64,000 nucleotides of DNA. It comes from Paenibacillus sp. FSL R5-0517. GTDB taxonomy: Bacteria; Bacillota; Bacilli; Paenibacillales; Paenibacillaceae. Shown in pieces: positions 46,368 through 55,241 of the stretch (its first letter is position 1; the number at the start of each line of letters is the position of its first letter). The notes beneath the pieces were generated by a model that was not told the origin of the DNA, searched no databases, and saw only the letters and a program-made list of their open reading frames with translations. Where the stretch lies: positions 4,278,001 through 4,342,000 of the forward strand of contig NZ_CP150235.1 of the NCBI RefSeq assembly GCF_037974355.1, written 5' to 3'. A program made the translations under genes and the position numbers.

Positions 46368-47387
46368 TTATTGGATCATCTGTTTAGGCAGCTCTTGTAA
46401 CAGCCACTCCCTGGAAAGGGCATCACTTGAAGCTTTTACGATATCAAAACGATATACTTTTCCTTCCTTCACCGCAGGCAGGTTCTTCCAGATTGAACTA
46501 TCCAGCAATTCCTTGGTGGATTGCTTGGCATCATCGGTCACAGGGTCCAGAATAAATATCCGATCACCGGCAATTTCAGATAATTTTTCGGTCGAAATCT
46601 CTACGAATCCCATGTCTTGATCCAATACTTTCTGAATTTCCGCGGTTGGCTTCAGTCCGTCCTTACCATATAACAACTGTGGCAATCCTGCACCTGCCAT
46701 GACAAACAGACGATTCCCGGGATACATGGTGAATACCGAAGCCGTCTCCCCTTCTTTCAAGCCGTTCTCATGCAGTTGCTTCCACATCGCATCTGTTGCT
46801 TGTTGATGCTTCGTAATCCAATCCTCCGCTTCTTGCTTCTTGTTCAACAAGTCGCCAAGGATACGCAACCGATCTTCTATTGACCCGAATGAGTCAAAAG
46901 TAACCGTGGGTGCAACTTTCGCAATCTGATCATATTGCGCCTCATCACTGTTGGAGAAGATGATCAAATCGGGATTCAAGGCTAACGCCTTTTCCACACT
47001 AATCGGAAATCCTACATCTTCTGCCTGAGCAACCTGATCATCGTATACGGTTCCCTCCTGATGCAGTATGCCTACTGGTACAACACCTAGCGCGAGCAGG
47101 TCCCCGGTAACTTCTCCATGATAGATGACTCGCTTCGGATTTACAGGAACCTCAACCTCATGGCCAGTCCAATCTTTGAATACCCGGGTCTCACCCTCAT
47201 TCGTTGTCTCTTCCGTTGCAGTTTGTTCCTGATTGGTTGCCTTTCCTTCAGCCTGAGTTTCTGTGGCTGCTTTGGAATCCTCTGCGCCAGCAGCAGGTGT
47301 TGCAGCCTGATTTCCACAAGCCAGCATCAACACGGATAACCACGTAATCGTAAATAATACTGCCGTATTTCGTATGCCCTTTTTCAT
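46368..47387 (-). CDS. iron-siderophore ABC transporter substrate-binding lipoprotein (second copy)
   Basis: 339 residues from the ATG at 47387 (GGGGGAG 8 bp ahead). The lipobox cysteine is at 24 (SVLMLACG), followed by an Ala/Glu/Thr-rich linker (about 27-65) and a FeuA-like binding domain (about 66-335: KDWTGHEVEVPVNPKRVIYHG, NPDLIIFSNSDEAQYDQIAKVAPT and RIFILDPVTDDAKQST). It delivers a ferric siderophore to an importer that is not encoded nearby. It ends at a terminator, so the regulator downstream uses its own Fur-boxed promoter. The partner regulator at 44546 carries a related binding domain. Confidence 0.92.
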   Translation of the reverse strand: MKKGIRNTAVLFTITWLSVLMLACGNQAATPAAGAEDSKAATETQAEGKATNQEQTATEETTNEGETRVFKDWTGHEVEVPVNPKRVIYHGEVTGDLLALGVVPVGILHQEGTVYDDQVAQAEDVGFPISVEKALALNPDLIIFSNSDEAQYDQIAKVAPTVTFDSFGSIEDRLRILGDLLNKKQEAEDWITKHQQATDAMWKQLHENGLKEGETASVFTMYPGNRLFVMAGAGLPQLLYGKDGLKPTAEIQKVLDQDMGFVEISTEKLSEIAGDRIFILDPVTDDAKQSTKELLDSSIWKNLPAVKEGKVYRFDIVKASSDALSREWLLQELPKQMIQ

Positions 47388-47434
47388 TGCTGTTTCTCCC
47401 CCTGTATCATGTGCATAGTGCAATATAATTTAAT

Positions 47435-47453
47435 GATATTGATTATCATTATC
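47435..47453 (-). promoter_or_regulatory. Fur box upstream of the second binding lipoprotein
   Basis: GATATTGATTATCATTATC matches 18 of 19 bases of the classic Fur box, 48 bp upstream of the start codon at 47387. Confidence 0.88.
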
Positions 47454-47649
47454 AGATATTATCATAAAACATGGCTCCTCTCAGCTCAATGGACAAAACG
47501 AAATGAGCACTTTCAATTTTGTACAATCTCCCGCTCTTGGCACCTATGTACTGCATAATCAAGTGTATTTCCCTCTATACAGCTCGGGATTGGCGTGATA
47601 AATTAATGAGAACTATTTGCCATTTTTAATAACCGGAGTGATGAAGCTA

Positions 47650-48858
47650 ATGACCCATTCAGAACATATAACTGCTCGTTCAGCATTTACGATACCGACT
47701 TCTGATGTAATGACACAGCTGCCAACGCAATTTTTTGCTACCCTTGTTCAAAATGTAAATCGTGAAATCGCAAGTGGACATGATGTGATTAATCTGGGTC
47801 AGGGGAACCCGGATACACCTACACCGCCCCATATTGTGAAATCACTGCAAGAGTCGGCTGACAATCCCCTCTACCACAAATACTCCCCTTTTAGAGGGTA
47901 CTCTTTCCTGAAGGAAGCGGTCGCCAAACGTTATAAGGAAGATTACAATGTTGATCTGGACCCCGAGACTGAAGTAGCCATTCTGTTCGGAGGCAAAACA
48001 GGACTGGTTCAGTTACCTCAGGTTCTGCTTAACCCCGGTGACACTGTTCTCGTTCCCGATCCAGGCTATCCGGACTACTGGTCTGGTGTTGCACTCGCGA
48101 AAGCACACATGTCCTTTATGCCTTTGCTCGAGTCCAATGCATTCCTGCCGGATTATGAAGCAGTTACAGCCGAAGATCGGGAGAAGGCCAAGCTGATGTT
48201 CCTTAACTATCCCAACAATCCAACATCGGCAACGGCTCCACTGTCGTTCTACGAAGATACGGTTGAATTCGCCATTCAAAATCAAATCGTCGTTGCAAGC
48301 GACTTTGCTTACGGTGCGATTGGATTTGACGGACATCGTCCAGTAAGTTTCTTACAAGCCCCTGGTGCCAAAGAAGTGGGCATTGAGTTCTATACGTTAT
48401 CCAAAACGTACAATATGGCTGGATGGCGCGTTGGATTCGCGCTGGGTAATGCGGAGATTGTCTCTAAAATCAATCTGCTTCAGGATCATATCTATGTCAG
48501 TCTTTTCGGTGGGATACAAGCTGCGGCAACAGAAGCACTTACTGGATCTCAGGAATGTGTCACTTCGCTGGTCTCATGTTACGAATCCCGTCGTAATGTC
48601 TTCTATGACGCTCTTTCTTCGATTGGCTGGCAAGCTTCGAAACCGGCAGGTTCATTCTTCAGCTGGTTACCTGTACCTGCAGGTTATACCTCTGCTTCAT
48701 TTGCAGACTTGTTACTGCGGGAAGCCAAGGTGGCAGTCGCCCCAGGTGTCGGTTTTGGTTCACATGGTGAAGGCTATGTCCGCGCAGGACTGCTCAGTGA
48801 TGAAAACCGATTACGCGAAGCTGTGGAACGGATTGGCAAGCTGAACTTATTCAAGTAA
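47650..48858 (+). CDS. mtnE: aminotransferase class I, probable methionine-salvage transaminase
   Basis: 402 residues from the ATG at 47650, chosen because CCGGAG lies about 10 bp ahead. It is a PLP fold-type I enzyme: NLGQGNPDTPTPPHIV near the start, NYPNNPTSATA, the Asp/Tyr pair in ASDFAYGAIGFD, the PLP lysine in YTLSKTYNMAGWRVG, and a late VRAGLLSDENRL arginine. It resembles YkrV (MtnE), which converts 4-methylthio-2-oxobutyrate to methionine as the last salvage step. Neighbouring mtnU and downstream mtnWXB support this. No SAM riboswitch is visible upstream, unlike the B. subtilis gene. An alanine-type aminotransferase is the alternative. Confidence 0.85.
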   Translation: MTHSEHITARSAFTIPTSDVMTQLPTQFFATLVQNVNREIASGHDVINLGQGNPDTPTPPHIVKSLQESADNPLYHKYSPFRGYSFLKEAVAKRYKEDYNVDLDPETEVAILFGGKTGLVQLPQVLLNPGDTVLVPDPGYPDYWSGVALAKAHMSFMPLLESNAFLPDYEAVTAEDREKAKLMFLNYPNNPTSATAPLSFYEDTVEFAIQNQIVVASDFAYGAIGFDGHRPVSFLQAPGAKEVGIEFYTLSKTYNMAGWRVGFALGNAEIVSKINLLQDHIYVSLFGGIQAAATEALTGSQECVTSLVSCYESRRNVFYDALSSIGWQASKPAGSFFSWLPVPAGYTSASFADLLLREAKVAVAPGVGFGSHGEGYVRAGLLSDENRLREAVERIGKLNLFK

Positions 48859-48878
48859 TTTACAGGACGATAACCCCT

Positions 48879-48907
48879 TTGCATATGCCAAGTTTCCATG
48901 GTATGTT
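48879..48907 (+). promoter_or_regulatory. promoter of the T-box-proBAC-mtnWXB unit
   Basis: TTGCAT (48879-48884) and TATGTT (48902-48907) are 17 bp apart. Transcription would begin just before the T-box stem I near 48920. Confidence 0.55.
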
Positions 48908-48919
48908 ATAAGAAATATT

Positions 48920-49160
48920 GAACGAAACGTGATGACGGGACCAGTAAGAGAATATCAGTCGTGCCCAGAGAGTAAATTCCACCCTGCTGAAAGAATTTAC
49001 CGCGGCTCTTCTCTGAAACCTACCCCTGAGCGGCCTGTTACGTACAGGACAGTGCCTTCTGTTACAGGGCATGAAGCCGGATGATTTAATCATCAATAAA
49101 GGTGGTACCGCGGAAGTAACGAACTTTCGTCCTTTTTAACTAAAGGGCGGGAGTTTTTTT
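48920..49160 (+). ncRNA. T-box riboswitch, tRNA-Pro (CCU specifier)
   Basis: The leader has all the landmarks of a T-box. Stem I begins near 48920 with GATGACGGGACCAGTA (AG-bulge region). The specifier loop GAAA-CCT-ACCCC-TGAGC aligns position by position with the known glycine T-box GAAA-GGC-ATTCT-TGAGC, placing the proline codon CCU at 49019-49021. The T-box core AAAGGTGGTACCGCGG is at 49098-49113. A terminator follows: AACTTTCGTCCTTT (from 49122) pairs, with several G-U pairs, to AAAGGGCGGGAGTT, ending in T8. Uncharged tRNA-Pro should stabilise the antiterminator and switch on proBAC and the genes behind it. Confidence 0.95.
49122..49160 (+). terminator. T-box attenuator terminator
   Basis: The 14-bp stem overlaps the antiterminator at its 5' side and is followed by eight T (about 49154-49161). 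It lies about 60 bp before proB. Confidence 0.88.
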
Positions 49161-49219
49161 TGTACCCGCTTAAGCCTCACACAAAATCACTTATTAATCA
49201 TGTTTAAGGAAGTGAAATC

Positions 49220-50323
49220 ATGACTTCACGTATTGTAGTTAAGATTGGAAGCAGCTCGCTTACCACGGAAGAAGGCGGTCTGGATCGCAGTTCGATCACC
49301 TTTTTTGCCGGAGAAATTGCAGCCTTGGCTGACCAGGGTCATGAGGTGCTCTTGGTTACCTCTGGAGCAGTGGCGGCAGGTTTCCGGGAGATTGGTTACC
49401 CTCAGCGGCCCAAACTGCTGCATGAGAAACAAGCTGCAGCAGCCGTTGGGCAAGCATTGCTGATGCAGGCATATCAACAGGCTTTTGCAGCGCACCGCGT
49501 TACTACGGCACAAATTCTGTTAACCCGCACAGACTTTCACAGTCGTAAACGTATGGGTAATGCGGGAATGACCGTAGAAGAGCTGCTCAAACAGCGAGTG
49601 ATTCCGATATTCAATGAAAATGATACGGTATCCGTAGACGAATTGAAGTTTGGTGATAACGATCTATTGTCCGCGTTGGTGGCGAACCTGGTAAAAGCAC
49701 AACATCTGATCATTCTAACGGATACCAACGGGCTGTACACCGCCGATCCACGTAAAGATCCATCAGCCATTCGTTACGACCGCATCCCTGAAATAACGGC
49801 TGAGATTTATGCGTTTGCCGGCGGTTCAGGATCATCGGTTGGTACAGGCGGAATGCGATCCAAAGTTGATGCAGCCAAGGTAGCAACCCGTGGTGGTGTC
49901 CCTGTATTTGTAGGAAGTGTGAAAGAACCTGGAGATATGCAACAGGCCGTGGACGGAACGGGCAAAGGAACCTATTTTGAGACACGACTCGCTTCGTTAT
50001 CCCGTAAAAAGCAATGGCTTGGCTTCATGTCCACTCCGCTCGGTACAATTGTTGTGGATGCTGGTGCTGAAGAGGCTCTTGTGCATGGTGGGCATAGTCT
50101 GCTGCCTGTAGGGGTCAAAAAGGTGCTGGGAACATTCCACGCCGGAGACGTCGTAGAGGTCATTGGAATGGATGAAACCTTGCTTGGTCGCGGTATTGTC
50201 AATTATGATGATGACCAGCTTCGACTCATTGCCGGACTTCCCAGTGGCGAAGTGATGAAACAGCTTGCCAGTATCCACAGACTTGAAGTTATTCATAGAG
50301 ACGAGTGGATTACGTTAAAATAG
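49220..50323 (+). CDS. proB: glutamate 5-kinase
   Basis: 367 residues. The amino-acid kinase domain (about 1-255) opens IVVKIGSSSLT and contains LLVTSGAVAAGF, FNENDTVSVDELKFGDNDLLSALVA, and the GTGGMRSKVDAAKVATRGG glutamate/ATP loop. A C-terminal PUA domain (about 275-355) follows. It phosphorylates glutamate in the first step of proline synthesis and is usually feedback-inhibited by proline. It is the first gene after the proline T-box; GGAAGTGA is the RBS. Confidence 0.97.
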   Translation: MTSRIVVKIGSSSLTTEEGGLDRSSITFFAGEIAALADQGHEVLLVTSGAVAAGFREIGYPQRPKLLHEKQAAAAVGQALLMQAYQQAFAAHRVTTAQILLTRTDFHSRKRMGNAGMTVEELLKQRVIPIFNENDTVSVDELKFGDNDLLSALVANLVKAQHLIILTDTNGLYTADPRKDPSAIRYDRIPEITAEIYAFAGGSGSSVGTGGMRSKVDAAKVATRGGVPVFVGSVKEPGDMQQAVDGTGKGTYFETRLASLSRKKQWLGFMSTPLGTIVVDAGAEEALVHGGHSLLPVGVKKVLGTFHAGDVVEVIGMDETLLGRGIVNYDDDQLRLIAGLPSGEVMKQLASIHRLEVIHRDEWITLK

Positions 50324-50381
50324 ACTTGGAGCTATACATTGGTCGAAAAAAAAACTCAACTATATATGAGGAGGAATTACG

Positions 50382-51629
50382 ATGAGTGAAGTGAGAGAAA
50401 AAGCCAGCAAAGCTCAGGCTACGGTTACACAGCTGAACCGATTGAATACAGATCAGAAAAATGCGGCCCTTCGTGTTATGGCCGATGCATTGATCACGGA
50501 GTCGGAATCAATCATCACAGCAAACGCTGAAGATCTCGAACGAGGCAGAGCACAAGGCACGCCGGAATCGATGCTGGATCGACTCGCACTTAATAAGGAA
50601 CGGATCGCAGGCATTGCCGAAGGACTACGTCAGATTGCAGGTCTGCCTGATCCTGTCGGTGAGGTATTGGAGACATTCACGCGCCCCAACGGATTGCATG
50701 TTGAAAAGTTAAGAGTGCCTATTGGTCTAATCGGTATCATCTACGAAGCTCGTCCCAATGTCACTGTAGACGCAGCCGGATTATGTCTCAAAACAGGTAA
50801 TGCAGTGCTTCTGCGCGGTGGCTCCTCTGCCCTGTCCTCCAATCGCAAAATTGTAGAGGTTCTGCATCATGCACTGGCAACGACAGCCATGCCTGCTGAT
50901 GCTTTGCAACTGGTTGAAGATGCGGATCGTGCTTCCGTAGATGAAATGCTCAAGTTGAACGGACTGCTGGATGTCATCATTCCACGCGGCGGGGCCTCCC
51001 TCATCCGTAATGTGGTTGCCAATGCGACCGTACCTGTTATTGAGACCGGTGCAGGCATCTGTCATACCTATGTGGATGAATCAGCTGATCCCGTCATGGC
51101 AGCCGAAATTGCCATCAACGCCAAGGCACAACGCCCATCCGTGTGTAACTCCATGGAGACGTTATTGCTGCATGCCGCATACGCGGAAGAGCATCTTCCT
51201 GCTCTTGCCGAGCAATTCCGTGAGGCGAGTGTGGTCTTGAAAGGTTGCGACACGGTGCGCCGTCTTGTCCCTACCGCCCTTGAGGCAACCGAGGAAGACT
51301 ATGCGACCGAGTACAACGATTATATTTTAAATATCCGTGTGGTTGAGAACCTGGACGAAGCCATGCAGCACATCGCACATTACGGAACCAAACATTCCGA
51401 GTGTATCGTAACCCGGGATACAGCCCATGCAGAACGCTTCATGCATGATGTGGATGCAGCAGCAGTCTATCACAATGCCTCCACTCGTTTCACGGACGGG
51501 TTCGAATTTGGTTATGGAGCCGAGATTGGCATCAGTACCCAAAAACTGCATGCACGTGGACCAATGGGGCTGCCAGCACTGACATCAACCAAATATCGTA
51601 TTACAGGCAATGGACAGATTCGTCAATAA
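50382..51629 (+). CDS. proA: gamma-glutamyl phosphate reductase
   Basis: 415 residues of the aldehyde-dehydrogenase fold: PIGLIGIIYEARPNVTVDAAGLCLKTGNAVLLRGG, the catalytic cysteine in AQRPSVCNSMETLL, and RFTDGFEFGYGAEIGISTQKLHARGPMG at the end. It reduces gamma-glutamyl phosphate to glutamate semialdehyde with NADPH. It lies 58 bp after proB with GAGGAGG ahead of the ATG, in the same operon. Confidence 0.97.
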   Translation: MSEVREKASKAQATVTQLNRLNTDQKNAALRVMADALITESESIITANAEDLERGRAQGTPESMLDRLALNKERIAGIAEGLRQIAGLPDPVGEVLETFTRPNGLHVEKLRVPIGLIGIIYEARPNVTVDAAGLCLKTGNAVLLRGGSSALSSNRKIVEVLHHALATTAMPADALQLVEDADRASVDEMLKLNGLLDVIIPRGGASLIRNVVANATVPVIETGAGICHTYVDESADPVMAAEIAINAKAQRPSVCNSMETLLLHAAYAEEHLPALAEQFREASVVLKGCDTVRRLVPTALEATEEDYATEYNDYILNIRVVENLDEAMQHIAHYGTKHSECIVTRDTAHAERFMHDVDAAAVYHNASTRFTDGFEFGYGAEIGISTQKLHARGPMGLPALTSTKYRITGNGQIRQ

Positions 51630-51664
51630 TATCCAGCACCAGTTATATAGGAGGAACGATTAAT

Positions 51665-52531
51665 ATGAGTCAAGAGCAACAGACGTTACTACAACAGAAG
51701 ATTACTTTCCACGGAGCAGGCGCGATGGCGGAAGCCATCGTGCGGGGACTCATCTCCCGCCTTGTCGTTCGTCCTCAGGATATTACGATGCTGAACCGCA
51801 GCAACCAGAAACGTCAGGAGGAGCTCAGCACCCGTTATGCTGTACATACCGGAACTGCCTCGCAATCCTTGGATCATCTCGCTTCCACTCCGGTCATTGT
51901 ACTCTGTATGAAACCCAAAGATGCTGCCGCAGCGCTGCGCGAACTGGGTCCGCTGTTATCACCTGATCAATTGATCGTGTCTGTCATTGCCGGATTATCG
52001 ATCCGCACGATGCAATCCTTGCTTGGACGTAAACAGCCTATTGCCAGAACCATGCCGAATACATCCAGTACGATCGGGCTTGGTGCAACCGGACTTGCCT
52101 TCTCTGCGGAAATTACGGATGAGCAGCGCAGCACGGTGATGACCATGTTTGAAGCGGTCGGAATCGTAACCATTGTACCTGAGGATAAACTCGAAGTACT
52201 CACTGGGATTTCCGGAAGCGGCCCTGCTTATGTATACTATTTAATGGAGGCCATGATTGCCGCGGGCATTCGTGGTGGCTTATCCAGTCAGCAATCTCGT
52301 GATCTCACTGTTCAGACGGTGCTCGGCGCGTCACGCATGGTACAGCAAACCGGTATGGAGCCGATGAAGCTTCGCAGTGATGTGACATCCCCGGGAGGGG
52401 CAACACAAGCAGCACTGAAGACGCTGGACGAAGGTGATTTCTTTGAAAATGTAATCGCAGCCGTCAACCGCTGTGCAGAGCGCTCACGGGAGATGGGAGC
52501 TGCTTTGGAAGGGGATTTAAAAAATGAATAA
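51665..52531 (+). CDS. proC: pyrroline-5-carboxylate reductase
   Basis: 288 residues. The NADPH-binding Rossmann start is ITFHGAGAMAEAIVRGL, and the family signature is SGSGPAYVYYLMEAMIAAG with VTSPGGATQAAL(K)TL. It makes proline from pyrroline-5-carboxylate. The leading Gly of the usual GxGxMA is preceded by FH rather than I/L-G, a minor variation. Its last 8 bp overlap the start of mtnW, so the proline and methionine-salvage genes are translationally linked. GGAGGAACG precedes the ATG. Confidence 0.96.
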   Translation: MSQEQQTLLQQKITFHGAGAMAEAIVRGLISRLVVRPQDITMLNRSNQKRQEELSTRYAVHTGTASQSLDHLASTPVIVLCMKPKDAAAALRELGPLLSPDQLIVSVIAGLSIRTMQSLLGRKQPIARTMPNTSSTIGLGATGLAFSAEITDEQRSTVMTMFEAVGIVTIVPEDKLEVLTGISGSGPAYVYYLMEAMIAAGIRGGLSSQQSRDLTVQTVLGASRMVQQTGMEPMKLRSDVTSPGGATQAALKTLDEGDFFENVIAAVNRCAERSREMGAALEGDLKNE

Positions 52532-53747
52532 CATGTGCACAGCCACATATCGTCTGCATGATGATCATGCAGACTTCCGCAAGAAGGCCGAGTCCATCGC
52601 GATCGGCATGACCGTGGGCAGCTGGACGGAGTTACCACAAGCTCAGCGTGAAGCGATGCAGAAGCATCTGGGTGAAGTCATAAGCGTAGAAGTACATGAA
52701 GCTGATGGAATGGCTGCGGGTGAGCGTTACGCTGACATTACCATCGGCTATCCTGATATCAACTTTAGCCGTGATATCCCTGCCCTGCTCGTAACGGTCT
52801 TTGGCAAAATCTCAATGGATGGCCGAATCAAATTGACAAAGCTTGGTTTCTCGGATGGCTTCCTCCGTGCATTCCCGGGACCCAAGTTTGGACTGAATGG
52901 TGTTCGTGATCTGCTTGGTGTACATGATCGTCCGCTGTTAATGAGTATCTTCAAATCCGTCATCGGGCTGAACGCTGATGAACTGCGTGAACAGTTTATC
53001 CGTCAGGCACTTGGTGGCGTGGATCTGATCAAAGACGATGAAATTCTGTTCGAGAACAAATTAACACCTATCGAAAAAAGAGTCGAGGTCTGCATCAAAG
53101 CTGCCGAACAGGCACGCCAAGAGACAGGCAAGAAGCTACTGTATGCAACCAATCTCACAGGACCTACATCTCGTCTGAAAGAGCAGGCTGAACGTGCCAT
53201 CGGTGCTGGAGCCAATGCCTTGTTGTTCAACGTGTTGTCCTACGGGTATGATGTCCTGCATGAACTCAGCAGTGATCCTGATATTAATGTGCCGATTATG
53301 GCTCACCCTGCACTTGCAGGAGCATTGTATCCTTCACCACATTACGGCATCTCGGCTTCGGTTGTACTTGGCCAGTTGATGCGTCTTGCGGGTGCCGATC
53401 TGGTGCTCTTCCCTTCTCCTTATGGATCGGTAACGATGCCGAAGGAAGAAAATATGGCAATCACAGAACAATTACTGACAGCTGATCTGCCTGTAAGATC
53501 CAGTATGCCAGTACCATCAGCCGGTATCCATCCAGGCCTAGTACCGCTTATTTTGCGAGACTTTGGGACAGATGTTATCGTTAATGCTGGTGGTGGTATT
53601 CATGGGCATCCTATGGGAACTGAAGCAGGCGGACGTGCATTCCTGCAAGCGATTGAAGCGGCTCAGCGTTCCATTCCACTCGCTGAATATGCAATCGATC
53701 ATCCAGAACTAAAAAGCGCACTGGACCTGTGGGGTGGCGAACGATGA
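52524..53747 (+). CDS. mtnW: 2,3-diketo-5-methylthiopentyl-1-phosphate enolase (RuBisCO-like protein)
   Basis: 407 residues of the RuBisCO large-subunit fold, type IV MtnW group. Seen are FPGPKFGLNGVRDLLGV (equivalent of the KPKxG loop, without its first Lys), the carbamylated-lysine segment GGVDLIKDDE, and AGGGIHGHPMG near the end. It enolises DK-MTP-1-P in methionine salvage and does not fix CO2. The start is inside proC (8-bp overlap) with GGAAGGGG ahead. The next gene overlaps its stop by 4 bp. Confidence 0.95.
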   Translation: MNNMCTATYRLHDDHADFRKKAESIAIGMTVGSWTELPQAQREAMQKHLGEVISVEVHEADGMAAGERYADITIGYPDINFSRDIPALLVTVFGKISMDGRIKLTKLGFSDGFLRAFPGPKFGLNGVRDLLGVHDRPLLMSIFKSVIGLNADELREQFIRQALGGVDLIKDDEILFENKLTPIEKRVEVCIKAAEQARQETGKKLLYATNLTGPTSRLKEQAERAIGAGANALLFNVLSYGYDVLHELSSDPDINVPIMAHPALAGALYPSPHYGISASVVLGQLMRLAGADLVLFPSPYGSVTMPKEENMAITEQLLTADLPVRSSMPVPSAGIHPGLVPLILRDFGTDVIVNAGGGIHGHPMGTEAGGRAFLQAIEAAQRSIPLAEYAIDHPELKSALDLWGGER

Positions 53748-54421
53748 GAAGTGATAAAAAAACCGTCATCTTCTGTGACTTTGACGGTACAATTACCCTC
53801 TCGGACAATATTGTCGCGATTATGAAACATTTCAAGCCTGAGGGCATTGAAGCAATTATGAAAGATACGATTGAGCAGAACATCTCGCTGCGTGAAGGGG
53901 TTGGAGCCATGTTCGCTCTGTTGCCTGCATCGCAAAAAGATGAAATTGTCGAATTCGTACTTGGACAAGCCGGCATCCGTGAAGGGTTCAGCGAATTTCT
54001 TGACTATGTTCGCGGCGAAGGGATTGAATTCAATGTGACCAGCGGTGGTATGGACTTCTTTATCGAACCCTTACTCGCGCCCTTCGATATCCCGCAGGAT
54101 CATGTCTATTGTAACGGCGCTGACTTCTCTGGTGAGACCATCCGGATTGAATGGCCGCATCCCTGCCAGCCTCCTTGTGAGAACGGTTGCGGAATGTGTA
54201 AAACGACCGTGATTCGTACATTCCCGGCAGAACAATACAATCGAATCCTCATTGGAGACAGTCTGACAGATTTTGAGGGTGCAAAGATTGCCGATCTCGT
54301 CTACTCCCGCTCCATTTTGACGGATAAATGTATTGAACTTGGTGTGGACCATGTGCCATTCGCTACCTTTTACGATATCATCGAAGATATGAAACAGAAG
54401 CAAACACAAGGAGTGCTGTAA
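53744..54421 (+). CDS. mtnX: 2-hydroxy-3-keto-5-methylthiopentenyl-1-phosphate phosphatase
   Basis: 225 residues from the ATG overlapping the mtnW stop (ATGA). It is a HAD phosphatase: the nucleophile motif FCDFDGTIT has Asp12 and Asp14, a Thr/Ser motif II lies in NVTSGGMDFF, and the acidic motif is ILIGDSLTDFEGAKIADLVYS. A cysteine-rich loop (PCQPPCENGCGMCK, near 137-150) is typical of MtnX. It dephosphorylates the MtnW product to the acireductone precursor. Confidence 0.94.
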   Translation: MRSDKKTVIFCDFDGTITLSDNIVAIMKHFKPEGIEAIMKDTIEQNISLREGVGAMFALLPASQKDEIVEFVLGQAGIREGFSEFLDYVRGEGIEFNVTSGGMDFFIEPLLAPFDIPQDHVYCNGADFSGETIRIEWPHPCQPPCENGCGMCKTTVIRTFPAEQYNRILIGDSLTDFEGAKIADLVYSRSILTDKCIELGVDHVPFATFYDIIEDMKQKQTQGVL

Positions 54422-54424
54422 ACG

Positions 54425-55078
54425 ATGGGCTTTGAAAAGATTACATTGGAACACAAACGTCAGGTCCTTGAAGAACTGGCTGATATTAAAGCGTTGTTCG
54501 CCAGCCGTAACTGGTTCCCGGGTACAAGTGGTAACTTGTCGATGCGTGTAGGAGATTTTGACCCGGAGCAATTTTATTTTGCGGTTACCGCCTCTGGCAA
54601 AGACAAATCTCTTCGCACACCGGAAGACTTCCTTTTTGTGGACAAACATGGCAAAGCAATTGAGACAACAACGTTGAAACCAAGTGCCGAGACGTTGATT
54701 CACTGCGAAATCTATCGTTTGACCGGCTGCGGTGCTGTATTCCACGTGCATACCGTGTTTAACAATCTGATTAGTGAATTCTTTGGAGCAGAGGGTCAAG
54801 TGCCGATTCAGGGCATCGAACTGATTAAGGCTTTCAACATCTGGGAAGAAAATGCCGAGATTCGTGTCCCTGTCTTGCCTAACTTTGCCGACATCCCATC
54901 CATTGCTAAGTTGGTGCCGGATGTTCTGGATGCCAATGTACCAGGAATCTTGCTTCGTAATCATGGCATATATGCGTGGGGCAAAGATGCTTTTGAAGCA
55001 AAACGTCACCTGGAAGCTTTCGAATTCCTATTCGAAGTGATGTACCGTCAACTTCTGCTGAAGGGTGCTACGAAATAG
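54425..55078 (+). CDS. mtnB: methylthioribulose-1-phosphate dehydratase
   Basis: 217 residues of the class II aldolase fold. SGNLSMRVGD and the zinc-site histidines in AVFHVHTVFNN, together with NHGIYAWGKD, match MtnB. It dehydrates MTRu-1-P to DK-MTP-1-P, the substrate of MtnW. It starts 3 bp after mtnX and ends the operon at a strong terminator. The remaining salvage steps (mtnA, mtnK, mtnD) are not in this window. Confidence 0.95.
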   Translation: MGFEKITLEHKRQVLEELADIKALFASRNWFPGTSGNLSMRVGDFDPEQFYFAVTASGKDKSLRTPEDFLFVDKHGKAIETTTLKPSAETLIHCEIYRLTGCGAVFHVHTVFNNLISEFFGAEGQVPIQGIELIKAFNIWEENAEIRVPVLPNFADIPSIAKLVPDVLDANVPGILLRNHGIYAWGKDAFEAKRHLEAFEFLFEVMYRQLLLKGATK

Positions 55079-55112
55079 CAATCATTCATCTTGAAATCTA
55101 AAATGTAAAACA

Positions 55113-55156
55113 AAAAACACGCCAAAGGCTGAATTTTCACAGTCCTTGGCGTGTTT
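55113..55156. terminator. bidirectional rho-independent terminator
   Basis: AAACACGCCAAGG-type stem (from 55115) pairs with CCTTGGCGTGTTT (55144-55156) with A and T runs outside. It closes the proBAC-mtnWXB operon. Confidence 0.85.
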
Positions 55157-55241
55157 CTATGTTGTGGGATGATATGGAATAGAAAATTCCTTTGTCATCG
55201 CAGCGTCAGTAAAATCATCTTTGATCCCCTTCGATTACAAC

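Noticed and set aside
47388..47649. Possible SAM riboswitch ahead of mtnE
   Set aside because: The region contains the Fur box and a plain RBS, but no S-box conserved elements or terminator/antiterminator pair could be found.
54071..55009. 312-codon open frame on - opposite mtnX/mtnB
   Set aside because: It spans two well-defined convergent-frame genes of the mtn operon and lacks start signals.
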